Shown here: piece by piece, positions 51,557 to 63,977 of the stretch
How positions within the stretch are numbered: position 1 is the stretch's first letter
Layout of the letters: each line of letters begins with the position of its first letter
From: Rotaria sp. Silwood1
Lineage: Eukaryota > Rotifera > Eurotatoria > Philodinida > Philodinidae
NCBI GenBank assembly: GCA_905250075.1
Contig: CAJNOP010000040.1
Span: 1,419,646-1,483,645, forward strand
DNA: 64,000 nucleotides
Reading direction: 5' to 3'
Made by a program: the position numbers and the translations under genes
The notes under the pieces: generated by a model
Told to the model about the DNA's origin: nothing
Database searches by the model: none
What the model saw: only the letters and a program-made list of their open reading frames with translations

Positions 51557-54500
51557 ATGGTTGATCGTATATACGATTTATATAATGTTCTTAATGATAA
51601 AAATGGTACAAATAATTCATCTGAAGCTCTTGAAGCATATAAAAATTTAATTGAAGCAATTAAACAAGGACCACAAGAAAAAAAATTAGCATTACAATTT
51701 ATTGCAAAATTTTGTAAAAATTTTCCTGCTGAAATGGCAAAAACAATAGAAGCTGTTATTGATTTATGTGAAGATGAAGATATCACCGTATGAATTATTT
51801 AAAACTAATATGCTATATTATTTTTTCTTTGTTTTTATAATTTAGATTCGTAAATTAGCAATTAAAGAATTTCCAACATTAGTACGAGCATCAAATAATA
51901 CACTTCAACGTGTTATTGGTGTACTTATACAATTACTTCAAGCAAATGATACAAGTGAAGTAACACAAGTACAAAATTCAATTATGACTATATATCATAT
52001 TAATCCAAAAGGTAAATTCAATGATAAGATAAAATTAAAACAAATAGCAACGACATGATTGGGTCATTTTTAGAAAAGAGAAACTATGTTAAAGAAATGT
52101 ATTGTCAATTGAATAACCAGTATATAAAGATCTAAAGGAATTTTTCATGATCGATAATCTATTGTTTTGTGTGTGTGTGTGTGTTTTTTGAGAAAGTGAT
52201 TGATCAGTGAAAAATGTTCACTCGCAAGTCTCCTAACCGTACGCAGGTTTATATTGGTTTGGAGGAGGGGGAGGGGGAGGGGGCGAAATAATTCGTCTAT
52301 TTTTTTGGAAAACTGTGTACAAGCTTGAGTTTCTAATAAAACTCGATAATCATCCCATCGGTTGACAGTTGTTACGAGCAACTAATTTTTTTTTACTATG
52401 CAGTAAATAGTCTCTAGCTTTGTAAAAATTCATGGACTTATCTCAAAGTTTGAGTATTACGTAAAATTCGATCGAAAATAACAAGGTTTTTTCCACAGAC
52501 AAAAAATTGATAGTATGTCCATCTGATTTCGACTGCTTCGAAACTTGAATACGTTGGACAAGATCTTCCTTTGATTTTCGAAAATGGCGTTACCTGCCTT
52601 GACCTCTTTTCATCACTGTTGAAAAAAAAATCAACTTTTATTTTTTTATTTTATTTAATAGAAACAATAGGTGGAATTCTTAGTGAAATTCAACGTTCTC
52701 AAGAAGATTTACTTCGTAAACGTGCTCTTCGTATGTTTGGTTTTTCTTTTTAAACATATTGTTATTCATATAAGACATTTTTTTGCTAGGATTTTTATGT
52801 AGTCGAATAGCAACATTAGATGAAACGGATTTACCTAAAGATGTTGAAGAACATTTAGTTAAAACATGTAAAGATGTAAGTATGACTTGTTTCAATTGAG
52901 TATGTTTTTTGTTATCGTTTATAAATTTTATTTTTAGATTGCATTAGAACTTGATGCAGAAGAATTTGTTACAATTATTAAATTACTTTCAACACTTCGT
53001 TCAATGCAAACACTAGTTGCTCGACAAGAACTTGTTAATATGATTATCAATCAATGTCATTTAGAACAAGGATGGAATGTAAGAAAAAATTGATTTTCTC
53101 AATAGAAACTATTAATTATTATTGGTTTATATATATTTTTTATTTTAGGGTGTTGATACTGATCGTCTTAGTCTTGTAGCTACATTTATGGGCCATGCAA
53201 TGAGTCTACTTTCTGTAAGTTAGAGTTTGTTTTCATTACAATACTCAATATCATACAGAGTGATGACATTGAAAAAAAAAACTTCCTCTTGTAATGTAAT
53301 CTCGACGTTTATAACAGGTATTTTTTGAATCACCTTGTTTTACAATAGATAGAAAGCGGAGAAAAAGAAAACTCCACTGAATAGAACCGTTTTTATGTTG
53401 CATCTATTCCAGAAGAAAATAAAATTAAAATATCATTAATGAATATATCTTTAGAAGAATTTTAGTTTATTGTTGTTAAAAATAATAATTAAAATAATTT
53501 GCAAGAAAACCTGTCAGTGCAACGTCTATGAGATGAAAATATGAAACATGCCGTGCTTATTATTACTAATCATAGGGAGGTTATTTTATTCTTTCTATTT
53601 TCAGACATATTTCTTCACTAGTGCTTTACTTAAGCCTCATTCAGAAATCGACCTTAGTCTAAGAACATTCAACTTTGCCATGATGTTTTCGAAAAATATT
53701 CAACAAACAAGGGTCAAAAATGTTTTATTTGTCAACCCATAATTCTCGGTGGGTCTTCATTCTATAGATTTAGTTTTTTCTTTTGTTTGAACAAGCATGT
53801 TAGGATGCAGAATATGACAGAGTCTTTTTTGTTCTATTCGTACTTTTTAAGAGAATAAAAGGTATGAAAAGTTTATGTTTCAAAAATGGCGCTCTAATTA
53901 TCAAAGTACTTTTTTATATAATAGTAATAAAGCTTAATTCACAAAAGGAACTCAATCATGCTCTGCATCTTGATATGCTCTTTCAAACAAAAGAAATCTA
54001 TTGGCTACAATGAAGCTTCTTCGAGAATTTCTGGGATGTGCGATCAACAAAACATAAATAGAGGACAAACGAAAAGAGTATTATTTTCAAAAACTACTTA
54101 TTTTTCAGGAAGTGATCACAGTAATCATAAAAATTTTTACCAAAAACAGAAGGTACCCAATAGAAAATCTTCGTGTTTCCGAAAGATCAGACCACGTCCT
54201 ATCTTTCCTTACATTTATTTTAATATCAATCATTTTGACAAAAAAGAGTTTTTTATGTGAGGAGAAAGCCTTAATCCTTCACGAATACAATAAAGAAGTA
54301 ATTCATATATCACAGTAAGATGCTATTGATATATGATCTCTGATGGAGACAGCGGACGTTGCTAAGGTGTTTGCTAGAAGAGAAAGTCCAAATTTTTACT
54401 TCTATACTTCAACACACTCCTTCTAGCTCATGTTTCACAATATTCATCTTTAAAACAAAAAATATTATTGATAAATAAATTTTTTTGTTAATTATTAATT

Positions 54501-55560
54501 TTAGAAAAATGTTCATTCAACAAAATTTGTTGTATTTATGCTTGATTATGTTATTGAACATATTGATAAATTACCGTTATCATCTGATGACAAACTTGAT
54601 TTATTTCGTATACTTGCTGAAATGTGTCCATTTTGTACGGAATTCGATCGACCAAAAGAACGATTAGCAAAATTATTCAATGTTCTTATGGTATATGAAA
54701 AAAGAACAAACTTTTTTTTTTCTTAATTTTAATTAAGAATATAAAAAAAAAACAAACATCAAATGCTTGATTTCATTTTTAGACATTTTTACCAGAACCA
54801 CCTGTTGAATCAGAAGCAAGTACAAATGATGTAACACCTGATTTTCAATTTTCATTTATTGAATGTTTAATGTATGGTTTACATCAACTATCAAGAAAAT
54901 ATCCTGATTTTCTTATTGCAGAAGAAAATGAAGAACGTGTCAAAGATTTTCGATTAAGGTTTACTAATTTCATTCAAAAAAAAAATCCAATTGATAATTC
55001 TTTGTTTGGTTTTTTAGATTACGTTATCTTTATCGTGGTGCTTCGTCATATACAACTCAATTGAAAAATGCATTGAATGGTAAAGTTGAAGGTGATGAAC
55101 AAGATGAACAAGTTTGTTGAAATCAAAGTTCTCGTTATTTTATATATATATATATTTAATTATTTTATATTTATAGAAAAAAACACGATTAATTGCATAT
55201 AAAATTTGTTCAAATGTTCAAATTATGATTCGTGATCTATGTCGTTCACCACCATCATTTAAATCGAATGTTATTCTTTCATGGAAACCAACTGTAAGTT
55301 TTTCAAAATGAAAAAAAGAAAATATTGATTTCACATTGTCTTATTGTGTTGTATAGGAAGAATTAAAACGATCACATTCAGAAAGTGATGGAGGTGCAAC
55401 AACAAATAAAAATGGTGTTGGAACAAGTACTTCTACTGTTCCTGCTTCGGCTAATACAACAAATAAACGTCCTCGACCAGAAAAACAACTTTATAGACCA
55501 CCAAGTGGTGGACAAACAGGTGGACAAAAAAATCGTCGTGGTGGTTACCAACGATATTAA
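51557..55560 (+). CDS. API5: Apoptosis inhibitor 5 (API5/AAC-11), HEAT-repeat nuclear protein
   Basis: Eleven exons give 511 residues, close to the human 504-524: 51557-51787, 51846-52011, 52662-52730, 52790-52875, 52938-53078, 53149-53214, 54505-54690, 54783-54958, 55018-55111, 55177-55293 and 55357-55560. Alignable landmarks to human API5 are IDLCEDEDITVIRKLAIKEF, KNVHSTKFVVFMLDYVIEH, LAEMCPFCTEF, QFSFIECLMYGLHQLSRKYP and SNVILSWKP. The C-terminal tail has a basic segment (TTNKRPRPEKQLY) matching the nuclear-localisation part and ends in an RG-rich QKNRRGGYQRY. In animals the protein is a helical HEAT/ARM-like scaffold implicated in suppressing E2F1-driven apoptosis and binding FGF2. Introns 52012-52661 and 53215-54504 are unusually long and hold a G-rich tract and a dispersed repeat. 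Confidence 0.94.
52169..52283 (+). repeat. (TG)n tract and G-rich quadruplex-type tract in API5 intron 2
   Basis: A pure TG run lies at about 52169-52184. At 52261-52283 there is GGAGGAGGGGGAGGGGGAGG followed by more G: at least four G-runs in 23 bases, enough for a G-quadruplex on the sense strand. It stands out in an otherwise very AT-rich intron. Confidence 0.8.
53548..54450 (+). repeat. Dispersed repeat, longer copy, in API5 intron
   Basis: The left part (about 53548-53680) and right part (about 54340-54450) resemble 56052-56165 and 56185-56290 downstream of API5, in the same order and orientation. Shared blocks include a TTATTTTATTCTTTCTATTT-like segment and a GTCCAAATTTTTA...CTATACTTCAA segment ending near TCATGTTTCAC. 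The middle of this copy is absent from the other. The family is not recognised, and no terminal repeats or target duplications were confirmed. Confidence 0.5.
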
Positions 55561-57682
55561 TGAAGAATTTACTATTGATAGTTGTTTTTGTTTTGTTTTT
55601 CTTGTGTTTAAAAACCAAGAAATAATATGTGTTGCGTATATCTGTGGATGTCTTAAATAAAAAAATAAAAACTAGGTTTATGTGTTTTTTTTTTCGTTCG
55701 TTGTTCTATTTCAATACAAATCTGTGTGGATCTTTTTTCTTTCGATCAAGTTATTTGTTGGTTTCTTTTGTTTGACAAATAAAAGATAAGAAAATTATGA
55801 TTATTAGTTTGCTTTGTCTTGAAGATATTGTCTTTCAAATTATATATTTAGCATTATGTTCGTATTATTTTTATTCATTGCTAATAGATTATTGATGAAG
55901 TTTAGTTTTCTAACGTTAAATTATCATAGTCAAAAAAATATTTACTGATTGATTAAATGATAATTTAATATCATGCTTATAAATAGCTGAAACACTTTGA
56001 TTAGAAAAAAAAACTATTAGCACAATTCATATGGGATTAAAATATTCAACACGATGCTGTTGTTGGTTGTAATCACAGGAGAATTGTTTTATTCGTTCTA
56101 TTTTGGGAGACATTGCTTCGTTATCGTTTTATTTAATCCTCTTGAAATGCAATTAGGAAGTAGTTCATATATTATAACGGGACACTATTTATATACAGTC
56201 TGTGACGGTTGGTGGGCGGGGTCCAAATTTTTATTGCTATACTTCAATACTTTTTTTAGATCATGTTTCACGAAGCAACTCAATTATTATTTAATTATAT
56301 TTTAGAAGATTATTTTTGTTTTGTGTGTGAGAGGAGATGTAATTTCCATTCGTATTAATTAAATTATCGAATCGGAGTTTTTTATTTCATATCGATTCTG
56401 TCACCTACAATGATACATAAGCCTTCAACTCTGAGAATCATATCATATTTCAAAATTGTATAAATATTAAACATTTTATTCAATGAAATTTCTTCAAAGA
56501 TAAATAATCTTTGAAAATATTTCGATTTTTTGCAAATTTTGAAATTAATTATCATATAGTTTATCAGTTTTCCATTTATGCTAATTAGTTCAACTTCAAC
56601 TAAACCTAATATGACCATGACATTTTAAGATTGATCATATACTTAACCGATTGACATGTTTTTCGAATATCTGACGATGGTTTCAACTGATTGAGTTACG
56701 ATTATCGCCAATATATAGTCTACTCCAGATAGTTTATGTACCCTTATGGCATGCGTTTATTGTATCAGATTAGAAATATTAAAAATGTTGTACTTCGATT
56801 TCGTTTACAAATGATTACGTACCAAACGCAATCATGGTTAAACATTGTACTTTGTTAGTGACGTAATCAAAGGTGGGTACCGCCCTATCATCAGCAGAAA
56901 GTAAAACGTAATAACTACCATCATTGAGATTATATTTTACGAATTTTCTTCAAGATTGCAAGACATTGCACTACCACCCACGATCTCTTGACAATGTCAG
57001 GTATAGTTCGTCTTTTGTTCTTTACAATAGAGGAGGACATATTGAAAATTTTTTAAATCAATATTCACTTGCATTTTTAATCAAATCGTTATAAGTAATA
57101 CAAATTTTCGGCAAAACAGAATATAATAGAAAATTTTTAATCTGTATGTCTTGACACTTTCATGAATAGTGTATAATCAATATTGAAATGAAGTGGAACT
57201 ACATCTTTCTTTCTAGTATTTTTAGTTTGATCAAGTAAATACATGACATAGGAGTAGATAAACTCTGAATATGGAGCTAGACTTAAGCAAATTTCGTAAC
57301 TCAATCTATTGAGACTATCTGGAGATAATAGAAAAACAAGGTCATCGATTAGGTTAAAGATTTGTTTTGATGCAAATTGATTATGACATTATTTTGAAAT
57401 ATGTTATTATAGAAATCATTTATTTCTAGCATTGAAGATATTCTTTTGTGTTCTCTGACAGAATTGTTCATAAGTATTTGTCTTTTCAACATTTTACAAC
57501 ATAGTAATTAGACAAGAAAATTGAGGAAAACTTACAATATCTAATCAATACTAATATTTTATTAAGATATTACAAAAAAAAAACGCCATTTCTTGTTTGT
57601 ATTGTTCGATATTTATCACAAGTTTTATAACAAAACAATTCATAAGAGTAATTCAAGTTCATACATAGAAAAAAATAGCACT
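55561..57682. other. Convergent intergenic region between API5 and TLC gene
   Basis: This 2.1 kb lies between two gene 3' ends. An AATAAA-containing stretch at about 55656-55668 is a plausible API5 polyadenylation signal. The short copy of the dispersed repeat lies at about 56052-56290. The rest has no recognisable coding or structured repeat. Confidence 0.55.
56052..56290 (+). repeat. Dispersed repeat, short copy, downstream of API5
   Basis: This is a diverged and internally deleted relative of 53548-54450, with both ends recognisable and no middle. It contains a short GC-rich patch (GGTTGGTGGGCGGGGTCC, about 56209-56226) that is unusual for the window. Frames in both copies encode similar short peptides (GRLFYSFYF and GELFYSFYF), which shows shared ancestry but not coding function. 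Confidence 0.5.
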
Positions 57683-58931
57683 TTACTCATTTTTAACTGA
57701 AAAATCACTTTTTAACAATCGATAAAGTAAATAACAATTAATTATTGTCATTATTGCCAAGCCTGAATGTCCAATAAAGGAAAGAATTAATGGTACATTC
57801 GATCGATTCATTATTAACCATATAAACATAAATATAACAGCACCAAAACGAAACACCACAAATGTACCTGAAATAATCAATAAGTCATATAAGTCAATTA
57901 ATATTCCATGATAGACAATTTTGTGTTTTTTATTTTGTTTTAATTGCATACTTAATGTTAAGAAAAGTATTGTTTTTGAAATTTATTCAACAAAGTTGCT
58001 GAGAAGCTCTTAAAAAAACTCTTTTATACATCTATAGTGACCTCCTAGCAAGAAGTTATAAGTATTTCTTTTATGTTTGAGTATGTTGTTCTATTTAGCT
58101 TCAATAGCATAAACTCAATCGAATGAATAATCTACATTGCAATTATACACATTCTAATCGGAAATAAAAAAACTTCTCATATAATGATTCAATCATACAA
58201 CTTACTTAAATTTATAATATTATTAATACGATAAATTCTATCGTATTTAGATTTATTGAAAAGTAAAAATAATTGTCGTAAATGTAAAAAAATACTATTA
58301 ATTTCAATAAATAAACTAATAACACAATAACCAATATAGCGACCTAGATAAAGTGAAATACCAAAACATCCAATAATCTATATATTAACAAAAATATATA
58401 TATTAATTCATCTTTTTAATGGCATCAAATATTGATTTTTTTTCTTACAGTGATATGATGTAAAAGAATTTCGTATGTGTGTCGACCGGATGGATGTCGT
58501 AGATTATCAATTGAATCAAAAATAAAATAACCTAAATAATAAGATTTTATTTTAACAAAGGAAAAAACAAAATAGATAGATTTAAAAGAATAATACAAAC
58601 CAAGTTCGAAGGAAATATAAGAATAAGCATTTGGCGTAAACGATGAAATTATATCCGTTGTACACATAGCAGGATTTTCAATGAAACTAAATAAAACAAA
58701 AAATAAATATTTGTGTTTTTTTTTTGTTTCAATCTAATTATTTACTAACACATAAATACTACTAATAGATGCAAGAATAGAATGAATAAATGATGTTGCT
58801 ATATTAATACGTTTCCAATGATGCCGTGCATCTTTACGTGAAATAAATCTAGCTAAAATATGATGAATCGTCGAGTATGTAAATATGCCTGCAGCAGTTG
58901 CTCGCCAAAAAGCACTCCAATCGTAAAACAT
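57683..58931 (-). CDS. TLC-domain membrane protein, TLCD1/TLCD2-like
   Basis: Five exons give 235 residues, close to human TLCD1 (247): 58750-58931, 58601-58686, 58449-58531, 58206-58377 and 57683-57867. The first intron must use donor GT|GTTAGT to keep frame. Landmarks are HHILARFISRKDARHHWKRI, then YFIFDSIDNL, HTYEILLHHIT, and CFGISLYLGRYIGYCVISLF with FIEINSIFLHLRQL. The LLHH motif and the EINSIFLHxRQL segment match TLCD1/2 rather than ceramide synthases. Several hydrophobic helices span the length, as expected for a polytopic TLC protein. Known TLCD1/2 proteins sit at the plasma membrane and influence the unsaturation and fluidity of phospholipids. The same role here is inferred. Confidence 0.88.
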
Positions 58932-59869
58932 CTTTAAAAAGAACAGGTAGTTTTTTTGCCTTCTCTTCTTTTATATACGTTATATATTTGTCTGTTAGTC
59001 AGCAAAATTTTATTGTGTTTTTTATACAAAAAAAAAAAAAAAAAAAAAAAAAAAGAAAAAGAAAAGCTGAACAGAGATACAGTGATTGTGAGAGATAGAG
59101 AGAAAGAGACGAGCAATAATGTACAGTATGAATGATAATAATGAGAACAAACACAACAGCCACAAAAAAAAAATATTCAACCACACACAGGCGTATTTGT
59201 TTTACTCGCTTACCAGACAAAGAAAAGTATACACTAGAAACATTCAGAAAACAAAAATATATAAATCGATTTTGAAAGAAACTAAAGAAATTTATACATA
59301 CAGGTAAATATATACGTGCGTATGTGTTTTTTAAATACTTTCATGTCTAAGTCCATGTATATAACTCAATTAATACAACGACAATGAGGAATTTTTTGAA
59401 AGACACATTTATACAAAATAAAATCTCTCTCATATAATTCTCAACTTCTGTCGTTATTTTATTCTATGCACGAAAAACAAAATATAAGCCAGTGTGCGCG
59501 AGAGAGATGGGCTTTTTACTTCACTGTATGCATCTGTATTTTTACAAGACAAGAAAAAAGAAGAACGTCTACCATACGGACGGAAGCAATTCGTTCGTGT
59601 ATTTGTGCGTTAATCATCTTTGCTATTTTGTGAGGCAGTCGGTTTCTTTTGCTCTCCATAATAATAGCAAATAGACGATTAAAAGTATTCATAATAATTA
59701 CGTTTTTAAACGCTGGATTGATTGAAAAAAAAAGCGAGAAATGAAATTGATGCATGTATGTTCATATGCACACAGGCAACGAATATTAAAAAAAAAGAAT
59801 GAACAAGAATAAATGAAATTCAAAAACAAACTAGAAAGATTTCTATAAGAATATCTAAATATATATATA
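58932..59869. other. Intergenic region with poly-A run
   Basis: This 0.9 kb lies between the TLC gene start and the ZNRF-like gene stop, both on the minus strand. A run of 27 A (59028-59054) is followed by A/G-rich sequence. The frames seen here on both strands are Lys- or Phe-rich and come from these runs. No gene is supported. Confidence 0.6.
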
Positions 59870-61358
59870 TTAATCGCCGGGATGTTCAGGACATGATCTA
59901 TTGATACGAAACCAACTGTCGATACAGCTAAACAAATGAAATAAATGTATAATTTATAGAAGAAAAGTATTAAAACTCAATAAGAAAAAAACAGTCAGAT
60001 TTCAAATGTTTTTTGTTTGTCGTTTCATTTCTTTGTATTATAAATAAATAGATTATCTCATTTATTAAAATTACAAAACAATGAATTGATACTCAATTGT
60101 ATCAAAGAAAATTTCATTTTTATTATGATCTATAAATTATTTATCATACCCGTTAAAGTCATTTTGACATGTGACATTCATTTGTATAAATTTTTCCTAA
60201 ATAAATTATGCGTTGTAACTCAGCATGAAGCTTAAAAAAGATTTAATACGTAATACGCTTTTAATTATCATGTTTTTTTTTTTGTTCTATAGATTGACCT
60301 TCCGTATACTGACAATGCTACTTATCTATTACATTGCTTCGAATCTGGCATAGACAAACATATTATTCACTTTTATACATCAAACTATGTCTCATATTCA
60401 TAAGAAAAGAAAAACAAAAGTTTCATGTATCAGTACAATATGTAATTCATTAAGATCAAATTAAACTCATATTATATTCATATATTGAATCATGTGCTTT
60501 ACATTTTTCAAATTTTTAGAAATAAAACATATTCTATATGTAAAAAATATCATCAATAAGTACATCTAAAATTTAATTATAAGATGAGAATCATTGTCTG
60601 CAAGTCCTATGGATATCCTTTGAATAAAAAACAATCATATAGAAAAAATTTATTAATTCGTATGCCTAATATTCTCTGTCTTGTTTCATATTTTACCTTT
60701 TATGATAAATGCAAAGACATGGTAATCGAGCAATTTTTTGCCCTACTAATAGATCATCAAGACAAATGACACATTCACCTTTATCTTCAGTTAATGTATC
60801 TTCTAAAAGAATAGAAAATAGAATAATTAAATAAGATATGGTTTTTTTTTTCTCTATTCTAAACAAACCATTATAATCTATTCGTGGTTTCGATAAACAT
60901 TGTAAAATATGTTTTTCAAATAAATCACTTGGTATTGTTTTGTTACATACAGGACAAGGAACATCACGTAATGTAATTATAAAATGTTGTAAACGTCGAT
61001 GAGCTTGTGGTGAATCATCATCAGAACTTTGATCATCCGATTCATTTTCAAGTCCAACATAACGTAATAAATTTAAATTAAATGTTGTTGCACTTAATGG
61101 ATCAATATTTGTTGATGTTGTTCGATGTCGATTATTACTTGTTGAATTATTACCAAATAAACCATGAGAATGATGATGACTACTATTTGAACGATGACGG
61201 TGATGTACTGTTTGTTGTTGTTGATACTGATGATTGGTACTATTTGAATGTGTACGTGTAAGATTTGAATTTGTTGATGAATTTGAAGCTGTTGGTCGAT
61301 GAGCTGTTGTCGATGATGATGATGTCGATGATGGCGGAGTTGTTAAACGGCCACCCAT
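59870..61358 (-). CDS. ZNRF1/2-like RING E3 ubiquitin ligase
   Basis: Three exons, 60869-61358, 60697-60802 and 59870-59927, give 217 residues against 227-242 in the human proteins. The start MGGRLTT carries Gly2, the usual N-myristoylation position of ZNRF proteins. A Ser/Thr/Asn/His-rich disordered region follows (HHRHRSNSSHHHSHGLFG). The zinc-finger part is CPVCNKTIPSDLFEKHILQC, continuing SKPRIDYNEDTLTEDKGECV into the RING (CVICLDDLLVGQKIARLPCL, then CIYHKSCIDSWFRINRSCP, EHPGD stop). The last exon of only 19 codons completes the RING and lies beyond a 769-bp intron. Known ZNRF1/2 ubiquitinate membrane and signalling proteins at endosomal and plasma membranes. It is divergent from the hydrolase gene, with 448 bp between starts. 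Confidence 0.93.
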
Positions 61359-61806
61359 TTATTGTGTATTTTAGTAATAAAATAAAATAAAATATCAAGA
61401 GAAAAAGAAAAGTACCCGATATCAATAGATAAATATATATATATATAGTTTTTATTAAGATAAACGAATCATATTTAATGATACATCTAAATTAAATTAA
61501 AATATTGATTATCAATAAATGAAAAAAACTTTTTTGTATTTACTATTTTAATTATCAATCGAGTGTCACATTAGATAAAGAAAAGAAAAAAAAAGATAAA
61601 CAATCAACAGTAAACACCATACGTCTATGCATTACTTATTGGAATTGTAAGTGTCGACATCGCGCTTATATTTCATTGGTTTACTGGTGAAGTAGATCGA
61701 AAAAAAAAATATTAAATATGTATTAATAGATATATATATATGTGTATTTATCGTTACTCAATGAAGCTTTTAATTAATTTATGAATGTAGGGACGCACAT
61801 AAGTTG
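61359..61806. other. Bidirectional upstream region of ZNRF-like and hydrolase genes
   Basis: This 448 bp separates two divergent start codons and probably contains both core promoters. The sequence is AT-rich with (TA) runs at about 61434-61446 and 61730-61742. No specific element could be assigned. Confidence 0.5.
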
Positions 61807-63399
61807 ATGATTGGCACACTAAAAAGAAGTATTCTAAACTTAAACATCGATTCTTTAAAGTCAAATGGCACGAAATCAATGCGTTCACGTCAACGTTATT
61901 GGATGCTTTATTACCGATTAATCATGCATTACCGAAATTATGTTTCAGCTGCTACTTTATTATGTTCATTTATAATTTTTTCCTTAATATTATATTTATC
62001 TTTTTATTATTTACATTTCCTAGTAGCTACTACATTAGCTGATTTTACTAGAATTATATATCCAGTTGATCCTAAGGCTCGAAGAATAAGAGGAGAAAGT
62101 GTTGAAGATAGAAAATTAAAATATCGTGAATTTAATTATTTGAAACCTAAAACATTAACATATGAAAAACGAACTTATTCAAATAATATTGATATATTAT
62201 TTCGTTTACCGAAGAAAATTCGTCCACAATATTTATTATTAATTTTTCATGGTTGCGGTCGTTCAGCACATGATTGGTTTCATACAACTGAACGACAACG
62301 TATAGTTGGTGCTGCACTTGATCTTGGTTTTGCTTGTTTAGTATTTCAAGCAACAGATAAATTTACACATTGCTGGTCACATAATGTTGATATTAATGAA
62401 AATGTTGATGCACAAATGGTATTCAAAGGACTTGAAGGATTTTATAAAGAATATCCACAACTAGGTAAATTAAAACAGAGATGTGTTTCTTCTTTTTTTT
62501 GTTCAACGAATTTATTGTTTGTTTTGTTTTTTAGAAAATTTACCACGTTTTACATTCGGTGCATCAAGTGGTGGAATATTTTCAAGTATATTTGTTACTA
62601 ATCAACGTTATCGAATTCAAGGACAAATATTATTTATATCTATTATTCTTCCTGAAATATTAGAAAAACATGTTAAAGCAAAAAGTTATCCAGCAACTGC
62701 TTGGATATATGTAAGTAAAAAAAAATAAATTGAAAAATTTCAATTAAGATTTTCTTCTTATTAACTATATAGTTTCATTTATCAATAGTAAACACTAGAA
62801 ACTAGAAATATTTCAAAGTAAAATAGATAAGATATTTTTTTAAAATTTTGATTCTTGATATGCTCGGTGATTTATAGCAATCTCATTATTGAAAAAAAAC
62901 TACGTGAAAATTTTTTATTTTATGTTTTATCTAATTTTTTTTTATCCTTATCTCATAGATGTTACGTGATGTTGAATTTGCTTCGGAAGAACGTATAAAT
63001 GCATCAATGCGAATTTTTGCTCGAGAAAAAATTCCTCATGCCAGTTTTGATATTGAACCAATTGCTTTAACACGAACAATATTTCATGAACGTATTCGAA
63101 CAATAAAAAAAGAAACAGCACGTTATATTTTCTATCGTTTCGAACAAAACGGTTGGTTAGGTACATATAATTATTTAAGATATAATCCACGTCGTAAAAC
63201 GACATGGCAAGAATTCTTATTTACACCAAATAATAGTTCAATGGAAACAAAAGAGATTCTTCAAAATATTCAAGAAAATAAACATTATTTTCCAGATTTT
63301 TTAAATACAGTATATGGCGAACACGAAATAAGTTATGAACGATCATATGAAGCATTAAAATGGCATAAAAAGATTTATCACACTAGAGGCAAACATTGA
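61807..63399 (+). CDS. Membrane-anchored alpha/beta hydrolase
   Basis: Exons 61807-62464, 62535-62710 and 62959-63399 give 424 residues. A basic N-terminus precedes one TM helix (LLCSFIIFSLILYLSFYYLH). The body has an oxyanion-type HGCGRSAHDWF motif after strand LLLIFHG, and a nucleophile elbow GASSGG (Ser in G-x-S-x-G) encoded in exon 2, both expected of a serine alpha/beta hydrolase fold. The catalytic acid and histidine are not assigned with certainty; HEISYERSYEALKWH near the C-terminus is a candidate region. The substrate is unknown. It may be an esterase or lipase-like enzyme anchored to a membrane as a type II protein. I do not recognise a standard vertebrate orthologue. Confidence 0.8.
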
Positions 63400-63654
63400 A
63401 TGTGATATGCATGTTTATCTTAATATAGTATACTACCTTTTGTTTTTCTGTGATAGAGTTTTTTTTTTTCGTTTTTTATTTCTTTTATTATTATTATTAT
63501 TATTATTATTATCTTTTCTTTAAACAATTGAATATTATTTGTTCAAAACAAAAAAAAAGAAGTGTAGTAGCAATAGTTGTTAAGAAAAATCAATTTGTTT
63601 TTATTTCTCATATGTGATAAATATATAGATTATTTTTTATTGATCAACGTGCCG
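63400..63654. repeat. Intergenic region with (ATT)n microsatellite
   Basis: The 255 bp between the hydrolase stop and the glycerol kinase start contains an (ATT)n tract at about 63487-63514. Poly-T and poly-A runs make up much of the rest. Confidence 0.75.
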
Positions 63655-63977
63655 ATGGCGAATAAAAAATCTAGCTCTCCAACGAAAAAACTCGTTGGTG
63701 CTATTGATCAAGGAACATCATCATCTCGATTTCTTGTATGTTCTTTAAAGATATAAATACAATAATAACAATGGTTTTCTTTTTCTATTCTAAAAGATTT
63801 TCAATGCAGCAAATCTTGAATTAATAACATATCATCAAGAACCTATTGAAATTTTAACACCAAAGCCTGGTTGGGTTGAACAAGATCCAAATGAAATACT
63901 TGAAAAAACAATTCTTTGCATGGAAAAAGCTATTGAACAATTAGGAGAATTAGGTTATGATAAATCAGATATTCAAG
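63655..63977 (+). CDS. GK: Glycerol kinase, N-terminal part (runs off window)
   Basis: Exons 63655-63735 and 63797-63977 encode MANKKSSSPTKKLVGAIDQG followed by TSSSRF, the nucleotide-binding start of FGGY-family kinases. GWVEQDPNEILEKTI is the conserved glycerol kinase segment that follows. A donor at 63978 leads to exons beyond the window. The enzyme phosphorylates glycerol to glycerol-3-phosphate using ATP; in animals it is cytosolic or bound to the outer mitochondrial membrane. The family is certain; only about the first sixth of the protein is visible. Confidence 0.92.

Noticed and set aside
53548-56305. Short similar frames GRLFYSFYF and GELFYSFYF as possible paralogous small genes
   Set aside because: The similarity extends beyond the frames into non-coding sequence, and the copies share an insertion/deletion pattern, which fits a dispersed repeat better.
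58898-59307. Frames around the 27-A run upstream of the TLC gene
   Set aside because: They are Lys- or Phe-rich products of homopolymers, present on both strands, with no motif.
63487-63514. (ATT)n tract considered as a possible CRISPR-like or telomere repeat
   Set aside because: It is a simple trinucleotide microsatellite without spacers and does not match any telomere unit.
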